DNA of 64,000 nucleotides, taken from positions 2,950,729 through 3,014,728 of the forward strand of contig NZ_HE997181.1 of the NCBI RefSeq assembly GCF_000312425.1, written 5' to 3'. The position numbers were made by a program, and so were the translations under genes. Below the pieces are notes generated by a model, which was not told the origin of the DNA, searched no databases, and saw nothing but the letters and a program-made list of their open reading frames with translations. Of this stretch, positions 63,936-64,000 are shown piece by piece; the first letter of the stretch is position 1, and every line of letters begins with the position of its first letter. This DNA comes from Reyranella massiliensis 521 (GTDB lineage: Bacteria; Pseudomonadota; Alphaproteobacteria; Reyranellales; Reyranellaceae).

Positions 63936-64000
63936 CGGCGGATATTGGCGAACCCTTCCGACGGACATGGTGCGGCCACGGACCAATCGTGGTCGCAACA

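Overview
The window looks like a chromosomal segment of a high-GC alphaproteobacterium with a versatile heterotrophic life. The GC bias is strong at third codon positions. Several traits fit soil or water Rhodospirillales/Rhizobiales-type genomes: a divergent slt / dapA-smpB locus, many periplasmic-binding-protein transporters (HAAT/Liv, Dpp, TRAP, tripartite-tricarboxylate, Fbp-like), GntR and AraC regulators, and an aerobic 2-oxoacid:ferredoxin oxidoreductase. No rRNA, tRNA, CRISPR array, insertion sequence or prophage was seen. Genes are tightly packed, with many 1-8 bp start/stop overlaps, and no gap between genes exceeds about 200 bases. The genus is not claimed.

Left part (1-13864). A leftward acyl-CoA catabolic cluster runs SDR, acyl-CoA dehydrogenase, orphan TRAP binding protein, methylcrotonyl-CoA carboxylase beta subunit, crotonase, and the biotin-carboxylase subunit, which is cut by the window edge. 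This fits leucine/isovalerate-type degradation, although the crotonase lacks the usual catalytic glutamates. Housekeeping follows: smpB, dapA and a divergent Slt-type lytic transglycosylase. Next come an aldo/keto reductase with a small YdhR-like protein, then a coupled trio: haloacid dehalogenase, PLP threonine/serine dehydratase and a membrane class III nucleotide cyclase.

Middle-left (13868-24424). A long leftward block holds an MFS transporter, an SdsA-type alkyl sulfatase, a complete LivK-G-F-H-M ABC transporter and a GMC alcohol oxidoreductase. A divergent AraC regulator sits at its head. The combination suggests uptake and use of an alkyl sulfate or other alcohol-yielding substrate. 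At 24604-29329, three overlapping genes encode a GltD-like flavoprotein with a two-cluster ferredoxin tail plus the alpha and beta subunits of a 2-oxoacid:ferredoxin oxidoreductase. This is a candidate complex linking 2-oxoacid oxidation to NAD(P).

Centre (29365-43872). This holds a small membrane protein, a cupin with an XRE-cupin regulator, an unrecognised 308-residue protein, an SbmA/YddA-like exporter, rsmB, and a methionine aminopeptidase coupled to a ParD-like antitoxin with a near-perfect palindromic operator. Then come an EamA permease, an HlyD-FUSC efflux pair next to a dCache hybrid histidine kinase, an old-yellow-enzyme reductase and NudC.

Right (43990-63899). A glyoxylate/hydroxyacid module consists of a GlcD-type FAD/FeS dehydrogenase, a Bug-type binding protein, GntR and, divergently, serine-glyoxylate aminotransferase, with a palindromic GntR site between the divergent genes. 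A DUF1826 gene with a Zur-like box and NADP-glutamate dehydrogenase follow. A peptide ABC transporter (dppABCDF) lies next to an M81 peptidase and a PuuE-like deacetylase. The window ends with an Fbp-like three-gene ABC transporter closed by a strong hairpin.
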